Made by a program: the position numbers and the translations under genes
Part shown: positions 46,400 through 56,979 of the stretch, piece by piece
How positions within the stretch are numbered: the stretch's first letter is position 1
How the letters are laid out: each line of letters starts with the position of its first letter
Notes under the pieces: generated by a model
What the model saw: only the letters and a program-made list of their open reading frames with translations
Databases searched by the model: none
Told to the model about the DNA's origin: nothing
Origin: Plazaster borealis
Taxonomy: Eukaryota > Echinodermata > Asteroidea > Forcipulatida > Labidiasteridae
Assembly (NCBI GenBank): GCA_021014325.1
Contig: CM037469.1
Coordinates: forward strand, 13,272,663 to 13,336,662
Length of the DNA: 64,000 nt
Reading direction: 5' to 3'

Positions 46400-47103
46400 C
46401 TTGACCTCCGTTTCCTCTGAGCCAAGTGGAATTCGAACCGGGGTGTTGCAATATGCAATACCAACAGTTATCCCATTGTATGGGCTAACTGTTCTACTCA
46501 TAAGAAGTGTGCTTTATATTGTAGATAAAAACAACACTCTGTTCTTCTCTCAACATAATTTTAAAACTTCTTTTGCAGATTCTGGTAAAATATATTTTTG
46601 TTTTGTCTGAGCCAGCTGGGATTCAAACCAGGGTCTTGCTATAAGCAATACCATCAGTTATCCAATTGGGCTAACTGTTCTACTCATAAGAAGTGTTCTT
46701 TATTGTATATATAAAGAATACTCTGTCCTTCTTTCAATATAATGTGTCAACTTAATTTGACACTCCGGTAAAAAGAAATATATTTGTTGTCTGAGTCAAC
46801 TGGGATTCGAACCAGGGTCTTGCACTATGCAATACCATCAGTTATCCATTTGGGCTAATCGTTCTAGTCATAGTGTGGTTTATTGTAGATATAAATAAAG
46901 CTCTGTTCTTCTTTCAATATAATATGTCAGCTTCTATTGACACTAAGGTAAAAAGAAGTATTTTTTTGTCTGAGCCAACTGGGATTCGAACCAGGGTCTT
47001 GCAATATACAGTCCCATCAGTTTTACTCATTGTACTATTGTAGATATAAAGAATACTCTGTTCTTCTTTCAATAAAATGTTTCAACTTCTTTTAGAAGGA
47101 TGT
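46400..47103 (-). repeat. Tandem array of four tRNA-like units of about 180 bp
   Basis: Units start near 46405, 46594, 46784 and 46962. On the minus strand each carries cagttagcccaattggata (A box-like), then, after 40-45 bases, ggttcgaatccca (B box), the order of an RNA polymerase III internal promoter. The spacer contains tctttcaatataatgt and a ttgacac motif. The last unit is truncated. Likely a tandemly amplified tRNA-derived SINE. Confidence 0.75.
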
Positions 47104-47748
47104 TGCCCAGCTGACGGTCATGTTGTCATTAGACCTATGTGATTGACGCACACATTCGGGCATCCTCGTCCCAAGTTTTAACTTTGTTTCAATTTATACA
47201 CAAATTGAAATATTATTCATAACAACATGCTATTGGTATTTTTATTTTCAAAAATTGTGTATAAAAATAATTTAAAATGAAGATTTGATTTCATAGAAAA
47301 ATATAGTATTCGTTGATTTTTGTTCTCGTTTCCATGCGCGATACTTGCACAGTCTATTTAGGCAAATCTTTGGCAGACAAAGAAGAAGACGGTGGGATAA
47401 CATTATATTTTATGCAAAAACAGTCTGGACAAGAACAGCAAGGAATATAGATAAATGTCATTTACATGAAGAGGGCTACATACACTTATTGAACACAGCC
47501 TACATTCATCCAAATAAGGTAGACATAAAAGGCATTTCCTGAAATAACTTCCGACTCATGATTGTAATGAAAAAAAACAACATTTTGAAAAAAAGTATTT
47601 CATAATATATATTTAAGAAAATTGAGTTAGCTGTTGCAAACTGCTTACCCACTAAAAGGACCTACGGTAATAATGCAAACAAATTTCAGTCAATGGCCTG
47701 ACGTTTCGACCCTAGCAGAGTCTTCTCGAAGGGTAAATAAGAGGCTGT
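47104..47748. other. Intron sequence with a Penelope-like fragment
   Basis: From about 47630 to 47740: tcaatggcctgacgtttcga and cctagcagagtcttctcgaa, a phrase common in Penelope-like element ends; related copies are near 20.3 and 48.71 kb. Confidence 0.5.
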
Positions 47749-48639
47749 CAGCGGCGTAACTAGGGTAAAATTTCAGGGGGGCACAAGGGGGTGCACCATT
47801 TTTTATAGGGGGGTTCCGTTTGCCTTTTTCTGTAAAACAAGCCCATGCCCGCATTCGGGGTGGGGTGGTTAAAATAAAATAAATAAATTATAAACAAAAA
47901 ATATATAATAAAAAGTCTACACCAAAAAATTAATTAAAAAAGTCTGCAAACAATAATTAATTAAAAAAGTATGCATCGTAACTGCGACTTATTATCGTTA
48001 AATTATGACATTTATAACATAACATGTTATACACAGATGTAAATAGAGGACGCAATGGGTGGCATACGCCGTCTGAGCATTAAATACGCAGAAATAATAT
48101 TGATACAAAGCTGTAATTGAGTTGTTTTCAGATATAATAACCAATATCATAGCGCAAAATGGTGCACCAAATGGCTTGAATTGGGCATTCATTTTTACAA
48201 AATTGCGAACTCCTGAGGGGGGTACATCCTCCTCCCACTCCCCCCTGCGTCGCTACGTGACGGGCGGCACTAACGCGCAGATGTACATTTTCTTTCATAA
48301 TCGCCCCCCAAAAAAAGAAGTACAAATAAAATCCCGGTTACGGGCCTGAACAAGCCCATTTTTAATCGTCTTTTTTATGTTTCTTACTATGTTTTTATAA
48401 GATAATCTGGCGTGAGTGTAAAAACAGAGTATTTTCTGCATGTAAATGGAAAAACAGTTTTAAAAACATCGAAATTATCTCATCAAAGCGTATAAAATGT
48501 TACATTTTACTCTGGAAATCTCCAGTAACAAAAGTCCAGATTTCAAATGGGGGGGGGGGGGGCACCCGGGGGGAACGGACATCAAATGGGGGCACGTGAC
48601 CCCCCCCCCCCGTGCCCCACCCCCTTAGTTACACCACTG
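47749..48639. mobile_element. Non-autonomous DNA transposon with CAG-GG-GTAACTA ends
   Basis: The left end cagcggcgtaactaggg and the reversed right end (cagtggtgtaactaagggg) match as terminal inverted repeats. About 890 bp with G- and C-runs near 48548 and 48601 and no transposase frame. A target duplication is not visible. Inserted in the intron between the SRCR exon and the FBXL4-type module. Confidence 0.65.
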
Positions 48640-48649
48640 CTAACATGAT

Positions 48650-48720
48650 TGTGTCCAATAGAAACTGCAGGAACTGAAAAACAGGAATTACATGTGAAAG
48701 TTTAAGGTCTTTAATGGCCT
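48650..48720 (-). pseudogene. Partial duplicate of the exon end at 48.89 kb
   Basis: The stretch ttgtgtccaatagaaactgc followed by aggaactgaaaaacagga repeats, with few changes, the boundary of the real exon (ttgtgtccactggaaactgc ...). It therefore contains a copied splice acceptor and the first codons of that exon, but no full exon. Confidence 0.7.
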
Positions 48721-48805
48721 TTCAGCCTCTGAGAAAGACTCTGCTAGGGTAAAACTGTCAGGCCATTTACTACTATGTGTGCACAATATATATTTGTTAA
48801 ATCAC

Positions 48806-48902
48806 CAGGTCTTCCATGGATGCGGACACCGTGTATCTCGATGCTGCTAGTCAGTGTTGTGTCGATTTCTATCAGGATTGTGTCCACTGGAAACTGCAGG
48901 AA
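48806..48902 (-). CDS. Receptor exon: end of FBXL4-type discoidin-like module
   Basis: Encodes FPVDTILIEIDTTLTSSIEI and HGVRIHGRPG, matching the FP-x-x-LI-x-I-E-x ... ELDAVVLHG end of the FBXL4-type module. The donor leaves phase 1, which fits the SRCR exon. Two acceptors are possible: at 48902, behind a better pyrimidine tract, or at 48893, three codons shorter. Confidence 0.8.
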
Positions 48903-49705
48903 CTGAAAAACAGGATAACAATGTGTGTAAGTACAAGGTCGTTAATAATCAGATTACAATGTATTAGTTTCAATCTGGAGGTCAACTTTTTATTTATACA
49001 TGTATCAATATTCCACTGGGGATAGCGGCGTACCAGAGCTGTGTATTGAGATAGTTGCAATATAAAGGAACCAGTTTTCTTTGGTCACGTGGTTGCTGGC
49101 CGCCATTTTCGGTCCAAATAAAGCACAACCCAATGGGCAGACTAGTCTGGCACCCTGTATTCGCCAATACGGTGTTTTATTTTGACACAACATGGCTTCT
49201 AATCGCATTTTGTCGCAACTCTCTTATTATACGGCTCTGTAGCGTACATATGTAAAGCGCCCTCATTTGGCTAACCGTGGCTTGTTTGTTATTATTTTCT
49301 CTTGTTAGAAAAACAATAAAATGTAATACATGTTTAGTGCAGTCTCCAGAGTTATCATTATTGATTGTCTGAGTAGGCGCCGGTAAACAAAAGTGTGATG
49401 ACTATAACCATGGACAAACGAAATGATCCAGTCAGGAAGTTTGATTTCCTGCAACAAATCGATCTTGTAATTAGTCTCACACCAATATAGAAGTCCCACA
49501 AAAGCGCGCGTGCGGTGAAAGCTGCCAAAAAGGAAAGGTTACAGAAAATCACGTCTGTAAAAAAAAAAACAATTAAATGCGAGCAAATTTCCAGCAGTCT
49601 GTAGAGTATGAACGCACAAATGAAATTAATTACAGACTTGCGGTATTTTTTGCACAAATTAGATTTACAATGTCTGATACGAAATAACGTTAGCATGAGT
49701 GATAC

Positions 49706-49876
49706 CTCCAGGATGGGTGAAAATATCCGACTGCAGTTGACCAGCTCCGGACTGTCTGCATGCCAGAGAACGCTCTGATTGTTGGAGTCCACAGCGGTAA
49801 TCGTCACCACGGAGCCCGCCCCTAACGTCTCATAGATGTCGATGCGGTGGACGAACAGAACTTTGGGGAACCGAAG
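49706..49876 (-). CDS. Receptor exon: core of FBXL4-type discoidin-like module
   Basis: Phase 0 on both sides, with a pyrimidine-rich acceptor and donor ggag|gtatc. It encodes 57 residues with VLFVHRIDIYETLGAGSVV and LWHADSPELVNCSRIFSP. The IYET...GAVV pattern followed by a Trp and an RxFxP segment is the signature of the N-terminal discoidin-like region of FBXL4 and its relatives. Confidence 0.85.
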
Positions 49877-50059
49877 CTTTGAACATAAATTAATAAATAA
49901 AGAAAGAAAGACAAATACGGAGATATTGTTGAGATCACGACGTTGTGGAGTCAAACATTAATTTTTGGTTCTACGAAATGGCGGACCATTTTAGTTCACG
50001 AAGTAAAAGGAAAACCATACAAATTCGAGGCATATTTGTGTGGATTATTATATTCTACC

Positions 50060-50442
50060 TTTAAAGGTATTGTACACGTTTGGTAATTACTCAAAACAAA
50101 TATTAGCATAACAATTTACTTGGTAACAATCAACGGTGAGCTGTTGATAGTACAAAACATTGTAGGAAGCGACTCCGTTTGAAGTAACGTAGTTTTTGAG
50201 AAAGGGGTAATTTCTCACTAAATATTTAATAATAAAAACTTATTGCAAGACGTTTTTATTTCTATCTGAAAGCACACAAATTTGTACAACAAGGGTGTTT
50301 TTTTCTTTCATCATTTTCTTGCAACTTCGATGACCAACTGAGCCCAAATTTTCACAGGCTTGTTATTTTATGCATATGTTGGGATACACCAAGTGAAAAC
50401 ACTGGTCTTTAACAATTTCCAAACGTGTTCAGTGCCTTTAAA
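50060..50442 (-). mobile_element. 370-bp MITE family C, inverted copy
   Basis: Ends ttaaaggtattgtacacgtt and cgtgttcagtgcctttaaa; intron between the first two exons found. Confidence 0.88.
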
Positions 50443-50594
50443 ACACATTTCCAACCATATTAATTTCATATCAAACGCTTTGTATAGCCCAAATCACCCA
50501 ATACAAGGCAACGTTTCTCTTTTTAAGTGTCATGTCTTTCACATACATAAAAAGCTACTAAAATAGCAAGAGGATTGTGTGCCGTTCAACTCAC

Positions 50595-50697
50595 CTTTAG
50601 AGTCCCACTTTGTGCCGATATATTAAACCCTTCAGTAGAGTGGTACCGTGGACATGGAAAGTATTCAGGAATACCAAGTAAACCATTTTGTGCCAGC
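50595..50697 (-). CDS. Receptor exon 1 found: start of FBXL4-type discoidin-like module
   Basis: The acceptor is cccacag and the donor aaag|gtgag; phase 2 in, phase 0 out. It encodes 34 residues including NGLLGIPEYFPCP and ending SAQSGTLK. On its own it is weak. It is accepted because it joins in frame to the next exon, giving GTLK-LRFPKVLFVH, as expected just before the FBXL4-type beta strand. The preceding exon that the phase requires was not found. Confidence 0.65.
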
Positions 50698-52462
50698 CTG
50701 TGGGAGTAATAATTTACAATATTGTTGCGAAACCCTCCTGTGGTGGCGCTGTTGTTTGACTTGGTTCTGGCATCCGGTCTCTGGATGTGTGCGCGAGCTT
50801 TCCCGCGCTTGGGCTGCGCAGGGAGGCACTTGTTGTTTGGCAGCCATTGAGGCAGGATCGTCTTTGGATAATCCATTGCAAGCGGGCCTACGTTAAGCCT
50901 GAGTCAAACCAAACTAGTTCTTAAAACGTCCGAACCCGTCCTAAAGAAATCGTAAAACGGGTTGTGGTCTGGCTAGAACGTGCAATTTTTTGCAGGAAAA
51001 GGTCTGTAATGTGACCCTAGTTAGTTCATAAACAGTTCTCGATACGTCCATCTCCGTATACTTGCAGGCAGAATGGTCGCCCGAAAATGTTGAACAGGCT
51101 CAAAGTTCTGGAGCACCACTCCCAATCAAACCCGTCCAAGCCCGTCCATGAAGTTCGTAAACAGACCGTAACAAGTTGCTACTACGTCTACTCCGTTTGC
51201 ACACAGTTCAAGCCCGTTTAGCTAGATTTTTCAGAACGTAGTGAAAACGAGTTTGGTGTGATGGGGGCTTTAATTGAAGAATGGATTTGCCAGAACCAGG
51301 TCAGTAACTAGCTGCGTTGAATTCAAGTGATCAGACAGAATAAGCAGATAGAAGAAGGGCATTAAATAAAGAGGCCAAGAAGACATCGGAATTGCAGTTT
51401 ATTGTTTAATTTAGTCTCTGTCCAGTGAACAACCGTAGAAATATAACGTAACCCCAAAAATAAGTCCTAGACCGCTCGACGAAACGTTACAATCTTAATA
51501 TGCATTGTGTTTTCGATAGCCTAGTGTCTTCACCAAAAACAATCCCTAAAGCTCCATCGTGTAAAATGTCACATCATTTGCAAGGTCTCAAAGATGCTTG
51601 TCATCGTGGCCACAGCAGTGTGTTTACATCGGAATAATAATGGAAGAGTGCAATGCTTCGTTGAAATAACCTTAAAACTAAACTCACTTCGGGTCAAACT
51701 TGACGCATTACATCATATGGACAATATTGTTTATAGACTGTGCAAGTCTCGCGCTTATCGGAACGAGAAAACACGTCAAACGAGGAACATGTTTTTCTCT
51801 GAAATCAATTTTTTTTTTAAATTATATCTAATGACAAATTCTAAACAACACAAATACTCATTGCATATTTATAAAATCAGTTTTAGTTTTCATAATAAAT
51901 ACACAAACAATGTGTTTATTATTTCTAGAGCAAAAATAAAACTCTGAGACAAGGGTGCTTATTTGATCTTAATTTTTCAGAAACCACTGTATTCGCGTTG
52001 TTCACACTGGCGTAAAATTAACGCTTGACGCAGTTTATAGAGGACGCTGACGCCTCAACAACCATAGACTGCAATGAAAAGCTTCCCGTTGCAATTACAG
52101 CATCTGGCGATTATCATCGCGCATCCAATACAAGCTTTTACATGAGTTTTGTAATCGGAGGTGAGCACAAAATACCTTATTTGTTTGTAGCAACCGAAAG
52201 CTGAGGTCAAGTTTAATTCTCGGGTTTTCTTCGTTATATTGTTGAATTGATTTTACTTTCATACTTGTTATCACTAAGTTTTACATTCCCAACAACATAC
52301 ATATTGTTCATGTTCATAAACCACGTTAAACTAAAATAATTTACAAAACAAAATCTTGCCAACGTAAATTTCCATTTGGTTGGGACCACAATGGTCCCGG
52401 ATGCGCGAGACTTGCACAGTCTATTGTCAAATAGGCCTACCAGTTTCCGCACTCAATGTGAA
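50698..52462. other. No feature seen upstream of the first exon found
   Basis: The gene must continue upstream, because the first exon begins in phase 2, but I find no exon with a signal peptide or with the start of the FBXL4-type module here. Confidence 0.5.
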
Positions 52463-52553
52463 CCGACATTCACATGAAATAACAAACCTGTGAAAATTTA
52501 GGCTCAACTGGTCGTTGGAGTCACAATAAAATAGTGTAAAACCATCTTGTTAT
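52463..52553 (+). mobile_element. MITE family C diverged subfamily, 5' half
   Basis: The sequence caacctgtgaaaatttaggc-like (aacaaacctgtgaaaattta) and gctcaactggtcgttggagt match the subfamily at 16.5 kb. The matching second half lies at 54196-54350. Confidence 0.6.
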
Positions 52554-52554
52554 A

Positions 52555-54190
52555 CCCGGACAGCAAGCCCACGTGGGCTCCTAGGGCAAAACCTAGGCCA
52601 TATGAGCGAGGACCAACCCATGTTGATACCAAATGGGCCCATGTTGATAGCACATGGGGCCCATGTGGGTTTGTTTTGAGGACTGTTCCATATGGGTACC
52701 GAATGGGCCCCACAATGGCAAGCCCATATGGGCGTAATCTGCAATGTCCCTTGTGGGTATCGTATGGGAAGTCCTGGGCAAGTCCATGTGTGTATAATGT
52801 GCAGAGAGGCCCTTTTATAGTACGGGAATGACGTGGGCAACCGATGTGGGTAGAATGGCAAAGGCCCATATGAGTATCATAAGGGAAAGACCCGTCAAGT
52901 CCATGTGGGTAGAATATGCATTGGCCTACATTGGTATCAAATAGGAAGGACAATGGCATGGCAATGGGCAGGTTTTGCAAAGCCAATTTGGGTGCAGTAT
53001 AGGAAGAAACCTGGGTAAGCCAATGTGGGTTGCTTATTATATATACAATGTGCAAAGGCCTATGGGAAAGACGGCAAATAATTATGGGTACATTATGCCT
53101 TGACCCATATGGGTGACTTATGGGAAATACCACGGGAAGCCCATGTGTGTTTATGCAAAGGCCCATATATGGGTGCCGTAATTGGAAAGACCTGGGCAAG
53201 CCCACGTGGGCAGGATATGCAAAGAACCATAAGGGTATCGAATTGAAATGACCTAAGCCATAACGGGGCCCATATGTTAGGTCAGTTTAGTTTAGTTTAT
53301 TACCTTTATTGCACAAAACACTAAATGTTGACGTGATGCTAAAGGGAAACATCGAACAGTCACGCAGGCCCATAGGTTTATGATCCTTCCCATGGGTATT
53401 GTAATATCCTATCGATATCATAATATGGGTTTTCGAAACTTTTAATTTCCTTAGAATTTTGGTTATTTATTTGTTTTTAATAAAAGATAAGATGCCAGAC
53501 ACACTCTGACGTACGACACAAGCTGTACGGTATAGTCTGTAATAACAAAAGGTCAAGGGCTTCCTTGTTGGGTGAATGACGGTGAGTTTGTTTGTTTATG
53601 GTCGTTGGTTTTCGGGTAATGGTTTGTGTTAAATGAGTCAAAGGAAAGAACGCCAGTATTATTATTAGTTTCATAACAGTCGATTAATTTACGTCCTCTA
53701 GTTCTAAATACAAACAGAAGCCCATTAGTTCCACATGGCGTTCCTCTTTCACGTGAAGGTGTTTCTCTTTTATACAGACTAGTGTTTCGTTTTCATCCAT
53801 TGCTGCCAGTTTTAATAATTGAGTGGCAGCAATCAGGTGAAAGAGAAACACTAACAGCACTACGTAAATGGGAAATTAAAGACCTGGCGAGCCCATGTGG
53901 GCAGAATATGCAAAGACCGGGTATCACAAATAGGAAGACCTGGGCCAACCAATATGGACATCAGGATATGCAATGGCCCATATGGGTTTCGTTTGGGAAA
54001 GACCAATAGCAAGCCCATGTGTGCAGAATATTATGCAAATACCAATGTGGGTATCAACATGGAAAAGACATAAGCCATTGGGGCTTATGTGATTCTTGGG
54101 TGCAGGAGCTGGTTGGGCCCGCATGGGTTTACCCATGTGGAACCCATATGTTGGCCCATATGGGACCCAAATCGGACCCATGTGGGAATG
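52555..54190. repeat. Minisatellite of CCCATATGGG / CCCATGTGGG palindromic units
   Basis: Roughly 60-bp units built from gcccatgtgggtagaatatg, caaaggcccatatgggtatc and atgggaaagacctgggcaag repeat over 1.6 kb, with interruptions near 53280-53860 (including a foldback, gtgtttctctttt / aaagagaaacac). At 53164 one unit has the variant ccatatatgg. Frames through the array are artefacts. Confidence 0.8.
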
Positions 54191-54195
54191 CTACC

Positions 54196-54350
54196 TGGGT
54201 ATGTTTTCATTTTTCTCTAACATCAATTTTTGGTCTCGGGTTATCAAACTAACCTTTTTACTCATTTCTCAAAGACTATAGCATTTCAGGCAAACACATA
54301 TTGTGACATTTATATATGTAAGTTATGTGCAAATCTATCTGTGAGCACAC
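54196..54350 (+). mobile_element. MITE family C diverged subfamily, 3' half
   Basis: The stretches ctcatttctcaaagactata and gtgcaaatctatctgtgagc match the second half of the element at 16.5 kb. With the 5' half at 52.46 kb they bracket the minisatellite. Confidence 0.55.
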
Positions 54351-54385
54351 CCTTTGAAGTGCGCAATTGTGTTTCTTTACAATCT

Positions 54386-54625
54386 AAAAACTCCCGGATC
54401 ATACTGATAACCCCGATCCCGAGTCCGAGGGGGCTTGACCCATCAGCCTGACCAGGAAACATTTTTTTTTGTTTAAATGGGATTTTTAACTCATACTCTG
54501 CGGCAGTTTGACCCGATTATGTGTCATTTCGACACAGATTTTGGGGCACGGGCACACTCCAGAAATGGGTCCGCCCCCTGGAACCCAGAACCAGGTCAGT
54601 TCTGAGCCGGAAGTTTTTAGAGTTA
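54386..54625 (+). mobile_element. GGGTCA MITE family B, copy
   Basis: Left end ctaaaaactcccggatca, right end gagccggaagtttttagag: clear terminal inverted repeats. Confidence 0.75.
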
Positions 54626-56256
54626 TACAATAAATCTCGCAAGGCTCCCGGAAGTTCGAATACTTACGAGAATCATGGTACATTACATGTACATCGGTCC
54701 ATTAACATTGATGAATGCATCTCATATTAATATAAACACAAGATCCACGACGGTACCGTCATGTCGACGATAGTAAATGTCTAACCAAAACTCGTGACAA
54801 GATATCCCAATCGTGGCTCGCTATTCACCGGTCCAATTATCTAGTTCGAATCCTCGTTATACATCCAGAAAGATGAGGTCATTAATAATACGCGTGCTCC
54901 TACTGGTTCAATAGCAGCCGCGGCTGTAATACTTAACTTGTGTTCCATCTCAATATTCTCGAATCGAGTACTTTGTACTTTGAGTTATTGGCGTTAATGA
55001 CACAATTATTTGCAGACACTTGTCTAAAAAGCTCTCCCTTGATGCATTGATGTATTGCCTTTTAAAACTGAAAATTTATGTAGAGTTACTGGGAGTGAAA
55101 GGGACCTTGATTGAAGAAAACGATATGAAATATTCTTTAAAAACATTCGTCGTACATAATCCAGTGTTTGAACAAGTTTTGATTGTTTGTGATTAATGTG
55201 TTAATGTAAAATTGAAGGTAGACATTTTTGGCTGTTCCAACTTACTGTCGGAACAGGTTTTGTTTTCGTCGTTTATTTTAATTTTAATTTGTATTTATGT
55301 TATTTTTATTTTTCTTGGGGGGAACCAACAAGTATTTTAACAGGCATGGCTTGGTGTAGACCTTAGGCACATTTTCAACTGCAAAATCCATGTAATGCAA
55401 AGAGCTTATTTTGTACATCGTATTGCCTTCAATTATTTTGTTAATGTCTTTAAAATATGTCTCATCCAAGACCGCTAGGATGGGCTGATGATCTCGTCCA
55501 AATTCTTATTCAGAATGAAGTAATGTATGATGGGAACGATTGTACGGCAGTCAGCACAGTGCGTACAATCACAGCATGTAGGTGAACATAATGAGGCTCC
55601 ATGATGGGCTTAAAATTAAATGATCTTTTTTAAAACTAAAGTAAGAAGAATGTTGCGATCGAGCCATCATGAGGCAAATAGGGCTACATTCACATTGATA
55701 GTGGAATCTTTTTTAAACAGGAAGAGGTGACCAGGGGTTATGAAGTCAGGGGGAATGGTTCAATGCACATGTGTATACGTCAGCCCATCCCCAGGGCCTT
55801 CGGATGAGGCGCTGGGACCGAGCGAAGGACATAGTGACAACGTTATCACACTTGTGATGTGGTATCGATGTTTTGGGTTTTTTGCAAATTCGCACGAGCG
55901 ACTGGTTGGCTAAACAGAAAGACCGAGTGGTTAAAACAAATAGATAAATCAATATGTTGCATTAATTGCCGTCCATAGGAGTCTCAATACCTTCATTGAA
56001 AATGTGAAAAGAATAACTGAGTAACAGTTGAAAGCAAGACTAGCCAATCGTACACTTTTTCGTTAATAATTCTTACCATTGCGGAAACTGGTTTTGAGAG
56101 AGGTCGTGAACTTCATGCGCCCACGCACAACGTACTGGCGTATTCAAGAAATAAGAGAAAGGACAATGTGTGATTACAAATCGAGAAATGCAATGAGACT
56201 TTTGATTATCTCTGTAAAACAAACTCCACTGAATAAATAAAAATAACTAACTAACT
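54626..56256. other. No feature seen
   Basis: No exon, RNA or clear repeat is recognised between the MITE and the LINE block. Confidence 0.5.
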
Positions 56257-56257
56257 A

Positions 56258-56295
<38 letters not shown>

Positions 56296-56296
56296 C
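56257..56296. repeat. (AATC)n microsatellite
   Basis: About nine aatc units immediately before the truncated LINE copy. Confidence 0.9.
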
Positions 56297-56692
56297 CAGC
56301 TTCAAAGCTAGTGTGTACTGGCTATATGTGCACTCGGACTTCAAAGACTGTTCAGAAACCTGGAAATACCGTATTTAAAGTAAAATTTTAATCGAATACT
56401 GCTACTACCAGCTCCAGAACAATGTTCCCCTTTTCCTCAAGAAATGGGGTCTCTGCAACATATTCCAAATCACTGATAATGAAATTGAATGGATTCCGTA
56501 ATGTTGATTGCCACCATGCTGTACGTCTAATGAAATTGCTTTTGTGTTAATCTCGATGTAATTTCAATCCCAGCTACCGACCTGTACTTTGTAACAGAAA
56601 TGTCTTGTCTATTAATGTAATTTTTAAGTTCCTTTGTTTTATGTAAATTCTGTATATTTTGTGAGTGAATAAAGTATTTTATTTTGAAAAAA
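56297..56692 (+). mobile_element. 5'-truncated Tx1-like LINE copy (3' end only)
   Basis: Starts agcttcaaagctagtgtgta and matches 62279-62692 of the full copy: the last ORF2 codons, 3' UTR and gagtgaataaagtattt polyadenylation-like signal. A few substitutions and a missing T-run separate them. Confidence 0.92.
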
Positions 56693-56757
56693 AGTCAACC
56701 AATCAATCAATCAGTCAATCAATCATTTAATCAATCAATCAATCAATCAATCAACCG
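56693..56757. repeat. (AATC)n tail with variant units
   Basis: Reads gtcaaccaatcaatcaatca, then a gtcaatc variant and a catttaatc variant. The same variants in the same order follow the full copy at 62693. Confidence 0.9.
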
Positions 56758-56979
56758 GTGGTACGCTCGTTCGTCGTGGCTCCTCAGATTTGGTTATTTG
56801 AACGACTTCAGGCTTATTGTATGTATTGTATGTATTGTAAATATTATTATTGTATTGTAATTATGATGTAGAACCCGCAGGACTATCTTGGGGATTTCTC
56901 TCTTAATTTTGGTGTAGTTTTCCTTGCATTTTTGGTTGTGGCAAGTGTGTGATCTCGCCCTCTCTACCCCAACGGCACC

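Larger units (their letters stand above)
15941..50697 (-). other. Adhesion GPCR gene with discoidin, SRCR, MAM and acidic-repeat ectodomain (32 exons found; 5' end missing)
   Basis: The exons listed below join through GT/AG borders with phase agreement at every junction, giving 2,332 residues. Order (residues counted from the first visible codon): FBXL4-type discoidin-like module 1-123, SRCR 124-231, Ser/Asp/Thr repeat 232-914, F5/8C 915-1059, F5/8C 1060-1204, MAM 1205-1418, F5/8C 1419-1570, mucin stalk 1571-1715, GAIN 1716-2011 with GPS cleavage between Leu1999 and Thr2000, seven helices about 2018-2257, tail to 2332. Known biology: GAIN domains self-cleave, and the new N-terminal Thr segment (here TNFAVLL) acts as a tethered agonist. 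SRCR, F5/8C and MAM modules bind proteins, glycans or lipids outside the cell. I infer a cleaved surface receptor with an extracellular ligand. The first exon found starts in phase 2, so the signal peptide exon is upstream and was not found. Confidence 0.93.

Noticed and set aside
52504..53205. 233-codon minus-strand frame
   Set aside because: It runs through the CCCATATGGG minisatellite and has a repetitive, composition-driven sequence.
56297..56692. Separate gene fragment with ORF2-like 3' end
   Set aside because: It is the truncated 3' end of a second LINE copy.
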